Below the pieces are notes generated by a model, which saw only the letters and a program-made list of their open reading frames with translations, was not told where the DNA came from and searched no databases. 64,000 nucleotides of DNA from G963422745 sp963422745 (GTDB lineage Bacteria; Actinomycetota; Acidimicrobiia; Acidimicrobiales; Aldehydirespiratoraceae), in contig OY730477.1 in the NCBI GenBank assembly GCA_963422745.1, positions 1,426,001 through 1,490,000 of the forward strand, given 5' to 3'. Below, piece after piece: positions 51,869 to 59,756 of this stretch. A program made the translations under genes and the position numbers. The stretch's first letter is position 1; every line of letters starts with the position of its first letter.

Positions 51869-52842
51869 TGCTGCAAGTCTGCGGGTTAAGCGTTCGATTC
51901 GAAGCGATGAAGGCCTTGGACAACCTCAATCTTGAGGTTCGAAACGGAGAAATCCTCGCGCTGGTCGGCCCGAGCGGCTGCGGCAAGTCGACCCTGCTGC
52001 GGGCCATCGCCGGACTTCAACCGGTCGATACCGGGACCATAACACTCGATGGCCGAGAGCTTGGCTCTCTTCGACCGCATCAGCGCGGCATCGGCTTGAT
52101 GTTCCAAAGCGATGCCTTGTTGGCGCATCGCACGGTTGGCGAAAACATTGAGTTCGGTCTGCGCATGAAGAACATCGGAGAACCCGCCCGGGTAACCCGG
52201 ACCGGAGAACTCCTTGAGCTTGTAGGTCTTGGGGGATACGGCCAGCGCCGGATAGCGACCCTTTCGGGAGGCGAGTCTCAGCGTGTCGCACTGGCCCGTT
52301 CGCTGGCACCCGAGCCAAAGCTGCTGCTGCTTGATGAACCCTTCGGTTCGCTCGACCGTGCGCTACGGGACCGCCTGATTGACGATGTGCCAGCCATTCT
52401 CCAAGAGGCCAACATGACCACGGTGCACGTCACACACGACCACGGCGAAGCATTTGCGGTGGGACATCGGGTGGCGGTGATGGATTCGGGCAACGTCGTT
52501 CATATAGGCACACCCGAAGAAGTTTGGGCACATCCGAACTCGACTACGACGGCCCGCTTTTTGGGCCACGCCAACATAATCGCGCTTGACAGTGCTGCGC
52601 ACCTGATCCGCGCCGATGCGGCCGACGTCGATTCCTGCGACGTGGATAGGTCGACTTTGCTTGCTGGGAATGCTCTGGCTGCCACCGTCGTATCCCGGCG
52701 CTATCTCGGGGGTCGTTACCTGGTGCGCTTCGAAACCGACACCTTTGGGGAGTTGCGTTTCGAACTCGACCATGCCCCCGCTGTGGGTGCTCGGGTGCGG
52801 TTACGAATCGATCCGACCCGTGTCGTCAGACTAAGGGGTTGA
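51868..52842 (+). CDS. thiQ: Thiamine ABC transporter ATP-binding protein ThiQ
   Basis: This 324-residue ATPase has Walker A GPSGCGKST (34-42), Q-loop FQSDALLAHRTV, the signature LSGGESQRVALARSL, Walker B LLLLDEPFGSLD and the H-loop VTHDH. A C-terminal TOBE-like domain (about 235-324) is present, more than in the short E. coli ThiQ. It completes the thiBPQ import system under the TPP riboswitch. It converges with the following minus-strand gene. Confidence 0.92.
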   Translation: MLQVCGLSVRFEAMKALDNLNLEVRNGEILALVGPSGCGKSTLLRAIAGLQPVDTGTITLDGRELGSLRPHQRGIGLMFQSDALLAHRTVGENIEFGLRMKNIGEPARVTRTGELLELVGLGGYGQRRIATLSGGESQRVALARSLAPEPKLLLLDEPFGSLDRALRDRLIDDVPAILQEANMTTVHVTHDHGEAFAVGHRVAVMDSGNVVHIGTPEEVWAHPNSTTTARFLGHANIIALDSAAHLIRADAADVDSCDVDRSTLLAGNALAATVVSRRYLGGRYLVRFETDTFGELRFELDHAPAVGARVRLRIDPTRVVRLRG

Positions 52843-52858
52843 TGCGCAGATTCGCTTT

Positions 52859-53317
52859 TCAGCCCGTTGATGAAGAACTTGTGGTTGTGTTCGTATCCCG
52901 TCGCATTGGAGTGTGCAAGATGCCGTAGTCAAGGTAGTCCTCGCCTGCGGTGACGAAACCGCGACGGGCGTACCAGCCCACAAGATGCGCTTGAGCGTCA
53001 AGCACCCACGGACCGTCACCTCGTGTCAGCACATAATCCAACAAGGCACCCGACAACCCCCTGGAGCGGTCAGCGGCACGGGTCACGACCCTGCCGATTC
53101 GATCAGCATCGAAGGCTCTAAGGATCCGCAGATAGGTCACCACGCCCAGATCGTCGGTCACATAAACATGACGTGTAGTGTCTGCTGCGTCGCCACCGTC
53201 GAGTTCGGGGTATGGACAGCTCTGTTCAACGATGAACACATCCACCCGCAGCCGCACAATGTCGTGAAACACCTGAGCTGAGATTTCCCCCAAGTGACGG
53301 TCGTGAATCAACACCAC
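52859..53317 (-). CDS. ElaA-like GNAT acetyltransferase
   Basis: This 152-residue GNAT-fold protein has the ElaA-type N-terminal pattern LRVDVFIVEQSCPYPELDGGD with the following H-V-Y-V strand (given in parts as LRVDVFIVEQ and CPYPELDGGD). The acetyl-CoA loop is diverged: RIGRVVTRAADRSRGLSGAL. Substrate unknown. It starts with GTG GTG; TATGGT lies five and eight bases before the first and second GTG. It ends with a Thr/Ser-rich tail. Confidence 0.82.
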   Translation of the reverse strand: MVLIHDRHLGEISAQVFHDIVRLRVDVFIVEQSCPYPELDGGDAADTTRHVYVTDDLGVVTYLRILRAFDADRIGRVVTRAADRSRGLSGALLDYVLTRGDGPWVLDAQAHLVGWYARRGFVTAGEDYLDYGILHTPMRRDTNTTTSSSSTG

Positions 53318-53322
53318 TGAGA

Positions 53323-53328
53323 ACCATA
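53323..53328 (-). promoter_or_regulatory. Putative -10 element of the ElaA-like gene
   Basis: On the minus strand TATGGT precedes the tandem GTG codons by 5 and 8 bases, another leaderless-type arrangement. Confidence 0.5.
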
Positions 53329-53395
53329 CCGACCCGCCATGATCTGCTACGTGACCGCTGATACCACATACGGGGCACAGAATTGCTCAAGACGA

Positions 53396-53925
53396 GTCAA
53401 GTTCCCGGAGCGAGCTGGGTGTGCAGTGCGATCTGTGTGGATCTGTGTGGATTTGTGTGTGCTGTGTGAGCTGGATGTGCAGAGCGGACTGAGTGTGCTT
53501 TGTGCTTTGTGTGCTGTGTGAGCTGGATGTGCAGTGCGGGCTGAGTGTGCTTTGTGTGCTGTGTGAGCTGGGTGTGCAGTGCGGGCTGAGTGCCCGGAGC
53601 GAATCGAGTTACCGGTGTGAACTGAGTGCCCTGAGCAAACCAGGTTTGCGGTGTGAACTGAGTGCCCAGAGCGGACTGGGTTTCTTGGCCAGGAACCTGC
53701 CGTTGAGCGGGGTGCAGAGCGGACTGGGTGTGCTGTGTGAGCTGAGTGTGCTTTGTGCTTTGTGTGCTGTGTGAGCTGGGTGTGCAGTGCGGGCTGAGTG
53801 CCCGGAGCGAATCGAGTTACCGGTGTGAACTGAGTGCCCTGAGCAAACCAGGTTTGCGGTGTGAACTGAGTGCCCAGAGCGGATCGAGTGCAGAGCGAGT
53901 CAAGTGTTTAGAGCGAATCAGCATC
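53396..53925 (+). repeat. Degenerate 18-bp minisatellite with internal 125-bp duplication
   Basis: The tract is built from diverged 18-base units related to GTGTGCAGAGCGGACTGA, with the alternating words GAGC/GTGTG and CTGAGT. Within it 53551-53675 is repeated exactly at 53759-53883 (125 bases, offset 208). Read in frame it would encode Cys-rich hexapeptide repeats, but it lacks a ribosome site and start signals. Confidence 0.88.
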
Positions 53926-53959
53926 AAGACCAGCGTCTTGGGCGGCGACCAACCGGCAC

Positions 53960-53965
53960 TAACGT
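53960..53965 (+). promoter_or_regulatory. Putative leaderless -10 element of the hydrolase gene
   Basis: TAACGT is 7 bases before ATG 53973. Confidence 0.55.
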
Positions 53966-53972
53966 GATGCGA

Positions 53973-54821
53973 ATGCCGATGACGACGGTCAACGAGGAAA
54001 TTGCCATCTATTTCGAGACGTTCGGTCAGCGTGATGATCCCACCATCGTGTGCTTGCCGGGAATGGGTAGCCAAATGTTGTCGTTTCCCGAGGAGTTCTG
54101 CATGTCCCTCGTGGATCGTGGCTTCTTCGTGATCCGTATCGACAACCGTGACTGTGGACTGTCTTCGCTTACCAACGACACCGACGAGTACACGCTGTAC
54201 GACATGGCCAACGATTTGGCAGCGGTGCTCGACGATGCTGACGTCGCCGAGGCGGTAATCTTCGGAGTGTCGCTCGGCGCAATGATCGCACAGTGCTTCG
54301 CGATCAGACATCCCGGCCGGACCCTGGCGCTTGTCTCGATGATGTCTTCGACAGGTGAACCCGAATTCGGATTGGGCAGTCCCGAGGTGACCGAAGCATT
54401 GTTGGCACCCTCGGCGTCGGACCCGGCCGCGCAGGTCGAAATCGATCTGCGCTCTCATCAGCTGTGGTGCAACCCGGATTGGTTCGATGAGGACCGTCTT
54501 CGTGAACACTTCAAGGCGTTGCATCTACGGGCGTGGACACCGGGAGGCGGGCTTCGCCAGTTCGCCGCGGCCAGACGCACCCCCAACCGGGTTGAAGAAC
54601 TCTCAGCGCTTGACGTTCCCACGCTCGTAGTGCACGGAGAAAACGACACCCTCATCACAGTTTCTGCCGGGCGCCGTACCGCAGAGGTCATAACAGGTGC
54701 GAAATACCTCGAGATTGAAGGCATGTCGCACGATTTCGTCCCGCAAGTGTGGCCGCCGCTGATAGAGGCCATCACCGCACTCACCGCCGAAACCTTCGAA
54801 AGCCGATCCCGAAACTTCTAA
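53973..54821 (+). CDS. Alpha/beta hydrolase
   Basis: This 282-residue serine hydrolase has nucleophile Ser100 in FGVSLGAM, acid Asp225 in HGENDTLI and His253 in GMSHDFV; the oxyanion region is LPGMGS. A lid domain covers residues 125-195. The RIDNRDCGLS segment is typical of the aclacinomycin methylesterase/RdmC-like group. The substrate is unknown. Several ATG/GTG codons cluster at the start; ATG 53973 has the best promoter spacing. The next genes on the same strand are separated by 82 bases. Confidence 0.85.
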   Translation: MPMTTVNEEIAIYFETFGQRDDPTIVCLPGMGSQMLSFPEEFCMSLVDRGFFVIRIDNRDCGLSSLTNDTDEYTLYDMANDLAAVLDDADVAEAVIFGVSLGAMIAQCFAIRHPGRTLALVSMMSSTGEPEFGLGSPEVTEALLAPSASDPAAQVEIDLRSHQLWCNPDWFDEDRLREHFKALHLRAWTPGGGLRQFAAARRTPNRVEELSALDVPTLVVHGENDTLITVSAGRRTAEVITGAKYLEIEGMSHDFVPQVWPPLIEAITALTAETFESRSRNF

Positions 54822-54903
54822 CTCTCGAATCCTCTAACTGAAGTCCAAGACGCCAGATTCGGCACAATCAAAGCGCAAAGACCCAGCAAACGAACGGATA
54901 CAG

Positions 54904-56049
54904 ATGGGACCACTCCACGGAATACGAATCATTGAGATAGCGGGGATCGGTCCAGGGCCGTTCTGCGCCATGATGCTGGCCGACATGGGTGCCGAGGTGA
55001 TCAGAGTTGATCGTGCCGAGCGGGTTCGTGACGTAGATCCCGATGTGCCTCCTACCGATATCATGAATCGCGGCCGCCGTTCGATTGGTGTCGACCTGAA
55101 GAACCCGAATGGTGTTGAGACGGTTCTAAGACTCGTCGAAACCGCCGACGGACTGGTTGAGGGTTTCAGGCCAGGTGTTGCTGAACGACTCGGGATCGGA
55201 CCTGAGGTGTGCCTGGCTCGAAAACCGACCCTGGCATACGGGCGCATGACCGGCTGGGGACAGGAAGGCCCCTACTCCCACACCGCCGGACACGACATCA
55301 ACTACATCTCCTTGGCGGGAGCGCTGGGAGCCATGGGTCGCCGGGGGCAGGCACCGGTGCCTCCGCTCAACCTGGTCGGGGACTTCGGCGGCGGTGGCAT
55401 GCTCTTGGCGTTTGGTTTGGTGTGCGCAATCATCGAGGCGCGAGGCTCGGGCAGCGGCCAGGTGGTCGACGCCGCCATGGTTGACGGATCCGCAACATTG
55501 ACGACATTCATACATGGATTGATGGCTATGGGCCTCTGGAATCGCGAGGTTGGAACCAATATGTTGGACACCGGCGCGCACTACTACGACGTCTATGAGA
55601 CCAGCGACAACCGTTACGTATCGATCGGCTCGATCGAGCCCAAATTCTACGCTGAGCTGCGCCGATTGCTCAAACTTGACGACGAGCGTTGGGACGCCCA
55701 GAACGATCGTGCCTGTTGGCCCAGCCTCAAAGATGATCTGGCCGCGGTTTTCCGAACCAAGAGTCGCGACGAATGGCGCGATATCCTTGAGGGCTCCGAC
55801 GTGTGTTTTGCGCCTGTGCTTCACCCCAGCGAAGCCCCTGAGCATCCCCACAACGTGGCGCGGGGGACTTTCGTGGAGGTAGCTGGCATCACCCAACCCC
55901 GACCGTCGCCCCGTTTCAGTCGGACCGACGGGGAAATCCTGCGGCCACCGCCGCACCCCGGGCAACACAGCGATGAGGTGCTGACCACGGTCCTGGGTCT
56001 CGATGTGGCCATGATCACAGAGCTACGCGACCAAGGGGCGGTCGCCTGA
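54904..56049 (+). CDS. CoA-transferase family III / alpha-methylacyl-CoA racemase-like
   Basis: This 381-residue protein is of the CaiB/BaiF (family III) fold. The start GPLHGIRIIEIAGIGPGPFCAM (in two parts) and ADMGAEVIRVD match this family. The sequence YGRMTGWGQEGPY followed by AGHDINYISLAGAL is the pattern of alpha-methylacyl-CoA racemases, in which His and Asp act as acid/base; the Asp of AGHDINY is present. Likely role is epimerising 2-methyl-branched acyl-CoA before beta-oxidation. It ends three bases before the deacetylase gene. Confidence 0.85.
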   Translation: MGPLHGIRIIEIAGIGPGPFCAMMLADMGAEVIRVDRAERVRDVDPDVPPTDIMNRGRRSIGVDLKNPNGVETVLRLVETADGLVEGFRPGVAERLGIGPEVCLARKPTLAYGRMTGWGQEGPYSHTAGHDINYISLAGALGAMGRRGQAPVPPLNLVGDFGGGGMLLAFGLVCAIIEARGSGSGQVVDAAMVDGSATLTTFIHGLMAMGLWNREVGTNMLDTGAHYYDVYETSDNRYVSIGSIEPKFYAELRRLLKLDDERWDAQNDRACWPSLKDDLAAVFRTKSRDEWRDILEGSDVCFAPVLHPSEAPEHPHNVARGTFVEVAGITQPRPSPRFSRTDGEILRPPPHPGQHSDEVLTTVLGLDVAMITELRDQGAVA

Positions 56050-56052
56050 ACC

Positions 56053-56967
56053 ATGGCAACGGCTGTTTTTGTCCACGCTCATCCCGACGACGAGGCGATC
56101 GCAACGTCTGGTGTCATGATGCAGGGTGTCGAGAATGGGCACCGGGTAGTGCTGATTTGCGCAACAGACGGTTCGATGGGCGAGACGACGGCCCCTCACA
56201 TTGCCGATAGCACCGCCCTCGCGGAAATCCGATTGGCGGAGCTTCGAGCCGCGGCGGAGATCATCGGTGTGAACCGGCTGGAGCTGCTCGGGTACCGCGA
56301 CAGTGGCATGGCCGGAGATGCGGCTAACGATGATCCCTCGAGCTTCTGGCAGGCCGATGTGGAGGCGGCGGCATGCCGGGTAGCGAAGATCCTTCGCGAG
56401 GAGTCAGCGGATCTGGTCACGATCTACGACGAGATCGGTGGCTACGGCCATCCCGATCACATTCAAGTGCACCGTGTAGGCAAACGAGCAGCGGAGTTGG
56501 CCTCAATGCCGGTCGTGTTCGAATCAACGATGAACCGCGAACTGATGCAACGTTCCTTCGATGACCTCGGCGACTGGCAGCCTGACGGTTTCACGGCCGA
56601 CGATCCAGCCACTCTCGAGGAGCACCGCCGCAGTCAAGAAGACCGATTTGGCGACATCGCGCTCGGAACGCCCGGGGCGCAGATAACCCATGCGGTTGAC
56701 GTCACGGCGTGGATCGACCGCAAGCGGGCGGCTATGGCGGCACATGCCTCCCAGATCGGTGAGGATTCCTTTCTGCTTCATCTGTCTGATGAGTCTTTTG
56801 AGAACTTGTTCGGTACGGAGTGGTTTGTGCTGCGCGGTGCGGACCGAACCGGCGAGCCCTACGAGGCTGATATCTACGCTGGGCTCAATGCAACGGCGCG
56901 AAGCGTCTCCGGTGATAGCACCGCCAGCAACGACATCGCCACGCGGCAGGCTCCCGTAGCCGAGTGA
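56053..56967 (+). CDS. PIG-L family deacetylase (MshB/Mca-like)
   Basis: This 304-residue zinc enzyme has the family motif HAHPDDE (residues 8-14) and the second zinc ligand in GGYGHPDHIQVHR. Length and motifs are close to the mycothiol enzymes MshB (deacetylase) and Mca (conjugate amidase). Which of the two, or another PIG-L substrate, is not decidable without the rest of the mycothiol genes, none of which is in the window. The start is three bases after the upstream stop; its own stop overlaps the next gene as GTGA. Confidence 0.84.
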   Translation: MATAVFVHAHPDDEAIATSGVMMQGVENGHRVVLICATDGSMGETTAPHIADSTALAEIRLAELRAAAEIIGVNRLELLGYRDSGMAGDAANDDPSSFWQADVEAAACRVAKILREESADLVTIYDEIGGYGHPDHIQVHRVGKRAAELASMPVVFESTMNRELMQRSFDDLGDWQPDGFTADDPATLEEHRRSQEDRFGDIALGTPGAQITHAVDVTAWIDRKRAAMAAHASQIGEDSFLLHLSDESFENLFGTEWFVLRGADRTGEPYEADIYAGLNATARSVSGDSTASNDIATRQAPVAE

Positions 56968-57314
56968 TCGACGCCTTTCACGGCTGGATCTCGTGGCCGT
57001 TCATGATCGTCAATGCCATGGCGGGCTGCTGGGCGCTGATGGCTCACCAATGGCCCCGCTTTCGTCACCGGTTTGGATGGGTCGTGGTTGTTGCTGCTCA
57101 GGCGCTGGTGATTCTGCAGGTCTTTTTGGGGGTTGTTATGCAGATCCGTCGGGAGATCACCGGTGGCCAACACCAGCTCTACGGCTTCGCAGCTTTCATG
57201 AGCGTGGGCGTGATCTACGCCTACCGTAGCGAGATGCGTGATCGGCCGTACTTGCTGTATGGGTTCGGCTGCCTGTGGCTGATGGGGTTGGGCGTGCGCG
57301 CAATGTTCGTGTAA
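56964..57314 (+). CDS. Small four-helix membrane protein of unknown function
   Basis: I do not recognise this 116-residue protein. It has about four hydrophobic segments (residues 7-27, 38-60, 72-88 and 95-114) with a short basic loop RFRHRF between the first two and conserved-looking His residues near membrane ends (His6, His28, His70). GTG 56964 overlaps the deacetylase stop, so the two are co-translated. It converges with pckA with a 14-base gap. Confidence 0.65.
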   Translation: MIDAFHGWISWPFMIVNAMAGCWALMAHQWPRFRHRFGWVVVVAAQALVILQVFLGVVMQIRREITGGQHQLYGFAAFMSVGVIYAYRSEMRDRPYLLYGFGCLWLMGLGVRAMFV

Positions 57315-57328
57315 CGCAAGCTGCCTGC

Positions 57329-59044
57329 CTACATCGCGGCCTTAATGCCCAGCTCGAAGTAGCGCTGTTGCTGGTAGTTATCACGAAACATCTTGCGAAG
57401 TTCGGCGGCGGCGATGTCGTAGGCCTCAGGATCATCCCAGGTGGTGCGGGCATCAAGAATCCTGTCGTCAACATCGACGCAGGTGACCGGAATCCTTAGG
57501 TTGAGTGCCGGCTCGGTGCGTAACTCAACGTCATCCAACTTCCCGGCGACCGCAGCGTTCAGCAATGCCCGTGTGTTCGCCAGCGACAGGCGGGAACCCT
57601 TGCCGTAGGGGCCTCCGCTCCAGCCGGTATTGAGCAGAAAGCAGCGAGTGTTGTGCTCGGACATGCGCTGGGCCAGCAACTCCGCGTAGACCGCAGGCTT
57701 TTGGGACATGAACGCTGCACCGAAACACGCTGAGAAGTTCGGTTCGGGTTCGGTGACACCGACTTCGGTACCTGCGAGTTTCGACGTGAAACCCATCACG
57801 AAGTGGTACATCGCCTCGGACTCATTGAGAATACAAACCGGAGGAAGCACACCAAAGGCATCGGCTGTGAGCAAGACGATCGAGGTCGGATGGGGGCCTG
57901 TCTCGGTCTTGCACACGTTGGGATTGCAGACCAGTGGATAGGCAAACCGGGTGTTCTCGGTGACCGACCTGTCGGTCAGGTCGAGATCCGCGGGGTTGGT
58001 ATCCTCAAGGCGGATCCCTGGAGGCGGCGGAACGTTCTCAATCAGCGTGCCCTTCATTTGCATGGCTGCGGCGATCACAGGTTCGGCGGACCTGTCAAGG
58101 TCAATCAGCTTTGCGTAGCAGCCGCTTTCAAGGTTGGCTATACCGGCCTGAGTCCAAATGTGTTCGTCGTCACCGATTAGTTCGCGGTCCGGGTCCGCGG
58201 ACAAAGTGGTCTTGCCGGTGCCGGACAAACCGAACAGGATCGCTGATTCGCCATCGCTCATATTGGCCGAACAGTGCATCGTGAGCTGGCCACGCTCGGG
58301 CATCACGAAGTTCATGATCGTGAAGAGGGTCTTTTTGTTGATGCCGCAATAGTCGGCTGGACCCAGAACCAACGCCGTTCGTTTCTCAAGGTCGATTATC
58401 ACAGCCCTTTGTGAACGTGTGCCGTCAAGGTCAGGGTCGCAGAGATACGACGGTGCGTTGATCAGAGTCCAGCCGCTCTCCGCTCGGTCCGGGTCCTCAC
58501 GAACATTTTGCGGAAACATGATGTTGCAAAAATATGCGTGAGACGCGTACTCGCCGACGAACCTGTACGGCTCAGCGAAGCACGGATCGGTCCCGCAGAA
58601 CAGATCCGTTACATATAGGTGACGCCCGGTCCCGTTCAGATGCTCAATGACCCGGCACAGCAACGCGTTGAAGTCATCGGGGTCGAATCGAGAGAACCCG
58701 TCCTTCCACCACACCCGGTCGGTGACAGCGAAACGATCGACGCAGAAGGTGTCGTTTGCAGGGCGGCCTGTGCACTCCGGGTCCGAGTAGTAGACGAGCG
58801 GACCGTCGGCCCCCAACGCCGTGGCTCGAGCCTTTGGAGCATCGTGGGGTCCACCAATGGCGACGCGACCACGGTCGTTGGCGATGGCTTCAGCGAACAG
58901 TTCGTTCTGGGACAGCCCGAAGCGGAGTTCGATGCCGGCCAGTCCGTAGGAGGCCTTGAGTTGAGCGGCAACAGCGTCAGCAGTGAACACGTAGGAACTT
59001 CTCTGGTCCGAAGGCGACAGCAGAGGGTATATGGCGTTGGGCAC
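57329..59044 (-). CDS. pckA: Phosphoenolpyruvate carboxykinase, ATP-type
   Basis: PckA converts oxaloacetate and ATP to phosphoenolpyruvate. The ATP-type family is shown by the P-loop GLSGTGKTTLSADP, the following LIGDDEH with metal-binding Asp, and LTADAFGVLPPV. The substrate loop usually written TGRSPKDKF is TGRPANDTF here: the Arg stays but the Lys is lost. An N-terminal part of about 60 residues is longer than usual. GTG 59044 keeps the lrp -10 outside the gene; TTG 59095 is the longest alternative. Many actinobacteria instead use the GTP enzyme. Confidence 0.9.
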   Translation of the reverse strand: MPNAIYPLLSPSDQRSSYVFTADAVAAQLKASYGLAGIELRFGLSQNELFAEAIANDRGRVAIGGPHDAPKARATALGADGPLVYYSDPECTGRPANDTFCVDRFAVTDRVWWKDGFSRFDPDDFNALLCRVIEHLNGTGRHLYVTDLFCGTDPCFAEPYRFVGEYASHAYFCNIMFPQNVREDPDRAESGWTLINAPSYLCDPDLDGTRSQRAVIIDLEKRTALVLGPADYCGINKKTLFTIMNFVMPERGQLTMHCSANMSDGESAILFGLSGTGKTTLSADPDRELIGDDEHIWTQAGIANLESGCYAKLIDLDRSAEPVIAAAMQMKGTLIENVPPPPGIRLEDTNPADLDLTDRSVTENTRFAYPLVCNPNVCKTETGPHPTSIVLLTADAFGVLPPVCILNESEAMYHFVMGFTSKLAGTEVGVTEPEPNFSACFGAAFMSQKPAVYAELLAQRMSEHNTRCFLLNTGWSGGPYGKGSRLSLANTRALLNAAVAGKLDDVELRTEPALNLRIPVTCVDVDDRILDARTTWDDPEAYDIAAAELRKMFRDNYQQQRYFELGIKAAM

Positions 59045-59053
59045 TATCGCGCC

Positions 59054-59059
59054 TAACGT
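59054..59059 (+). promoter_or_regulatory. Possible -10 element of the Lrp-domain gene
   Basis: TAACGT 50 bases before ATG 59109 would give a roughly 43-base leader containing the Shine-Dalgarno AAGGGAG. Confidence 0.35.
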
Positions 59060-59108
59060 TGCCCTGCTGGCGTCGTTGTCGACGTCGAGAGCCAAGGGAG
59101 ACTCGTCG

Positions 59109-59366
59109 ATGACGGTTAACGCTTACATCCTGATTCAGGCCGAGGTCGGCTCCGCGGGTGATGTGGCCGAAGCGATAAGCACACTGGACTCGGTGATCAC
59201 AGCCGAGGTGGCGATGGGGCCATACGACGTAATCACCCGCGCCAAGGCCGACAACATGGATCAGCTTGGTTCTGTGGTGGTCAACACGATCGGCAAGATT
59301 CCCGGGGTGGAACGCACCTTGTTGTGTCCCATTATCAACATCGCCTCCAACTTTGACCCGCGCTGA
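59109..59366 (+). CDS. Stand-alone Lrp/AsnC ligand-binding domain protein
   Basis: This 85-residue protein is the effector (RAM) domain of Lrp/AsnC regulators without a DNA-binding part. It starts VNAYILIQAEVGSAG and has the GPYDVITRAKADNMDQL segment around the amino-acid pocket. Such proteins form oligomers and may tune full-length Lrp regulators or sense amino acids on their own. AAGGGAG lies eight bases before ATG 59109, so this gene is leadered, in contrast with many neighbours. It is divergent from pckA. Confidence 0.87.
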   Translation: MTVNAYILIQAEVGSAGDVAEAISTLDSVITAEVAMGPYDVITRAKADNMDQLGSVVVNTIGKIPGVERTLLCPIINIASNFDPR

Positions 59367-59430
59367 TGTATTGACACTTCCAGGTTCAGTTGGGAGGCGT
59401 TTCGACCGCTGCGACATCGCCCGCTGCGGC

Positions 59431-59652
59431 TCAGAGATCCGGCGTGGCCATGTCCACCTCGGAGCCGAGCCGAAGCGAGGTGGCCAGCCCGGAAGCATCC
59501 AAAGCGAACTTCACCCTCTGGCCGGGTCGCAGCATGCGAAACAGCGAGCCCTCCAAGGCGTCGGTGGCAAGCTCGTACTCGGTGAAGTCGGCCTCGTCGA
59601 CTAGTACACCGTCGCCGGAGCCTGGGTCGTAGCTCTTGATCACGCCTTGCAT
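59431..59652 (-). CDS. Small cold-shock-domain-like protein
   Basis: This 73-residue protein has the order of a cold shock domain: MQGVIKSYDPGSGDGVLV replaces GTVKWFNxxKGFGFI, and LRPGQRVKFALDASGLATSL matches the final strands. RNP aromatics are mostly lost. ATG 59652 is eight bases after TACGCT and begins exactly at the first strand; longer in-frame starts add no conserved sequence. It is divergent from fakA with 104 bases between the starts. Confidence 0.7.
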   Translation of the reverse strand: MQGVIKSYDPGSGDGVLVDEADFTEYELATDALEGSLFRMLRPGQRVKFALDASGLATSLRLGSEVDMATPDL

Positions 59653-59660
59653 GGGACCCC

Positions 59661-59666
59661 AGCGTA
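59661..59666 (-). promoter_or_regulatory. Putative leaderless -10 element of the cold-shock-like gene
   Basis: TACGCT on the minus strand, 8 bases before ATG 59652. Confidence 0.5.
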
Positions 59667-59742
59667 GTGTCCGATGACCTCCGCGGGGATAAAGATCGCC
59701 CGTCAAAGACAACCGCGGAGCCATGCAACGATACTGGACGGG

Positions 59743-59748
59743 TACGAT
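59743..59748 (+). promoter_or_regulatory. Putative leaderless -10 element of fakA
   Basis: TACGAT, 8 bases before GTG 59757; the GTG begins the conserved N-terminus. Confidence 0.55.
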
Positions 59749-59756
59749 CGATCGCT

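Larger units (their letters stand above)
53318..53972. other. Intergenic region dominated by a minisatellite
   Basis: This 655-base gap between the acetyltransferase and hydrolase genes is mostly the 18-bp repeat tract. The first 75 bases and the last 45 bases are ordinary promoter-like sequence. Open frames run across the tract only because the unit length is a multiple of three. Confidence 0.65.

Noticed and set aside
53493..53967. Cys-rich repeat protein gene in the minisatellite
   Set aside because: Frames are open in several phases and on both strands because the unit is 18 bases; no ribosome site, promoter or family match is visible.
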